Position numbers and translations under genes: made by a program. From ZC4RG19 sp036279475 (GTDB lineage: Bacteria; Actinomycetota; Acidimicrobiia; Acidimicrobiales; VFJN01): DNA of 5,681 bases. The stretch is from assembly GCA_036279475.1 (NCBI GenBank), contig DASUJB010000084.1:1-5681 (forward strand), read 5' to 3'. Below, one piece after another: positions 4,921 to 5,681 of this stretch (positions are counted from its first letter, which is position 1; every line of letters begins with the position of its first letter). The notes under the pieces were generated by a model, which saw only the letters and a list, made by a program, of their open reading frames with translations, searched no databases and was not told the origin of the DNA.

Positions 4921-5681
4921 CTAGGCGGCCTGGCGGGCCAGGGGGTTGAGGAAGGTCTTCCGGCGGGTGCGGTTCTCGGCTCCGCAGGCGTCGCAGGTAT
5001 GGGTGGTCGAGGGCTGCATCCACCCGGTGGTGGGGCTCAAGATCGGGTGGTCGCATTCTTCGCAGGGCAGGCGCACGATCGGGGCACCGTCGGCGAGCTC
5101 TCGCTGCACAGCGAGGAGGCGGAGGGCGGACTCGTCGAGCTCCTCGCCGTCGAGGGTGACCGGGGAGTGGGTCTCGTCGATGACCAGCTCGCCGTCGTTC
5201 GACCAGGCGTGCACGTGCACCCCGCGATCCTCGGGGCGGGTCATCGTGGAGATGATGGCCGGGTTCGAGGGCCACATGGCGATGCCGGAGTAGTCGTCGG
5301 ACACGAGCTTCAGGGGCCGGTCGACCTGCTTCTCGCCGACGGCGGGGGCGAGTCCGAGGCGGGCCTGGGCGTCGCCGAGTGGGTTGGAGATCGAGGGCTG
5401 CTTGTCGCGGAAGTTGCGGCCGCATGCGTTGCACAGGTGCTTGACGTGCTGGTTGGTGGCGAACATCAGCTCGTCGATGTGGACCTCGCTGCAGTGGGGG
5501 CAGGCGAGCGGCACGACCGGCACACCGGTGAGCTGGCTGACGGCGTAGGCCCCCGCGGCCATGCCCTCGACTACCTCCACCTCCTCGCCGTTGTGCATCC
5601 GGACGATGTCGAACGAGTCGTCGAGGTCCTTCACGGCGCCCGGGGACGAGCGGCGGTGGACGTGGACCTTGCCGCGGCCGC
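4921..5681 (-). CDS. Protein with duplicated zinc-ribbon module (5' end outside window)
   Basis: I do not recognise a named family. Residues are numbered from the GTG codon at 5634-5632, giving 237 residues to the TAG at 4923-4921; 15 more codons are open to the right edge. That GTG is probably not the start: the codons before it read GRGKVHVHRRSSPGA, there is no Shine-Dalgarno sequence, and they complete the first of two repeated modules. Zinc ribbon 1 is C45, C48, C68, C71. Zinc ribbon 2 is C191, C194, C214, C217. Both have spacing CxxC-x19-CxxC, a His two residues before the third Cys, and an NPL 13-15 residues after the last Cys. Each is preceded by a VHVH-starting stretch ending in G-[VA]-P-[VI]-V-x-L-x-C. 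No membrane helix, so probably cytoplasmic. It heads an apparent operon with the DUF3644-like gene, suggesting joint function, perhaps nucleic-acid or protein binding by the ribbons (inference). Confidence 0.72.
   Translation of the reverse strand, partial: GRGKVHVHRRSSPGAVKDLDDSFDIVRMHNGEEVEVVEGMAAGAYAVSQLTGVPVVPLACPHCSEVHIDELMFATNQHVKHLCNACGRNFRDKQPSISNPLGDAQARLGLAPAVGEKQVDRPLKLVSDDYSGIAMWPSNPAIISTMTRPEDRGVHVHAWSNDGELVIDETHSPVTLDGEELDESALRLLAVQRELADGAPIVRLPCEECDHPILSPTTGWMQPSTTHTCDACGAENRTRRKTFLNPLARQAA
4939..5220 (-). repeat. Protein module copy 2 (VHVH to zinc ribbon and NPL)
   Basis: Runs from VHVH (residues 139-142) to NPL (230-232). In the ribbon part (43-86 against 189-232), 12 of 44 residues are identical, including all four Cys, the His at 66/212, ACG, Arg and NPL. 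Only ARQAA follows before the stop. Confidence 0.65.
5377..5667 (-). repeat. Protein module copy 1 (VHVH to zinc ribbon and NPL)
   Basis: Runs from VHVH (codons at 5667-5656) to NPL (residues 84-86) of the zinc-ribbon protein. It aligns with the second module with a difference of 3 residues between VHVH and the first Cys. The first part lies upstream of the GTG codon at 5634. Confidence 0.65.

Noticed and set aside
4421..5434. 337-residue minus-strand frame across the junction of the two right-hand genes
   Set aside because: Arg/Pro-rich shifted reading; the two frames with Cys motifs and normal composition are clearly the real ones.
5674..5681. GCGGCCGC (NotI site) exactly at the right edge
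   Set aside because: It fits the open coding frame of the zinc-ribbon gene and is easily expected in GC-rich DNA; a cloning boundary cannot be shown.
3546..5681. CRISPR array or insertion sequence in the accessory part
   Set aside because: No regular repeats with spacers, no terminal inverted repeats and no transposase-like frame were seen.

Overview
The window is high-GC DNA (hand counts of sample lines give about 68-70% G+C) with almost no spacer between genes. The most likely source is an actinobacterium. A class Acidimicrobiia-like organism is my best guess, from three observations: a DUF512 gene overlapping der, a gene start that looks leaderless, and SD-poor starts elsewhere. This placement is inference; there is no marker gene here that settles it.

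Left part (1-3407), all on the plus strand and housekeeping in character. The window opens inside a DUF512-family gene whose stop overlaps the start of der, the two-domain GTPase of 50S ribosome assembly. After 58 bp comes a membrane-anchored SpoIIE/PP2C-type serine phosphatase, probably with its own leaderless promoter. Next is a 71-residue protein with an N-terminal zinc ribbon and one C-terminal membrane helix. A long bulged hairpin closes this block.

Middle (3408-3831): a complete tRNA-Pro(GGG) gene with encoded CCA, an extended -10 promoter, and a strong GAAA-capped hairpin after it. Some 245 bp of non-coding or decayed sequence follows. It holds a cluster of ATCGC half-sites and a short fragment that reads like the start of a small DNA-binding protein.

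Right part (3832-5681), on the minus strand and convergent with the tRNA. Two genes 12 bp apart form an apparent operon. The upstream gene runs off the right edge and encodes a protein made of two copies of a module ending in a CxxC-x19-CxxC zinc ribbon. The downstream gene encodes a DUF3644-like protein with a HEPN-style R-x4-H motif and a C-terminal helix-turn-helix-like segment. Their position on the 3' side of a tRNA gene suggests an accessory island, and this pair is the best candidate for an undescribed (possibly defence-related) system. No integrase or second attachment site is visible within the window.
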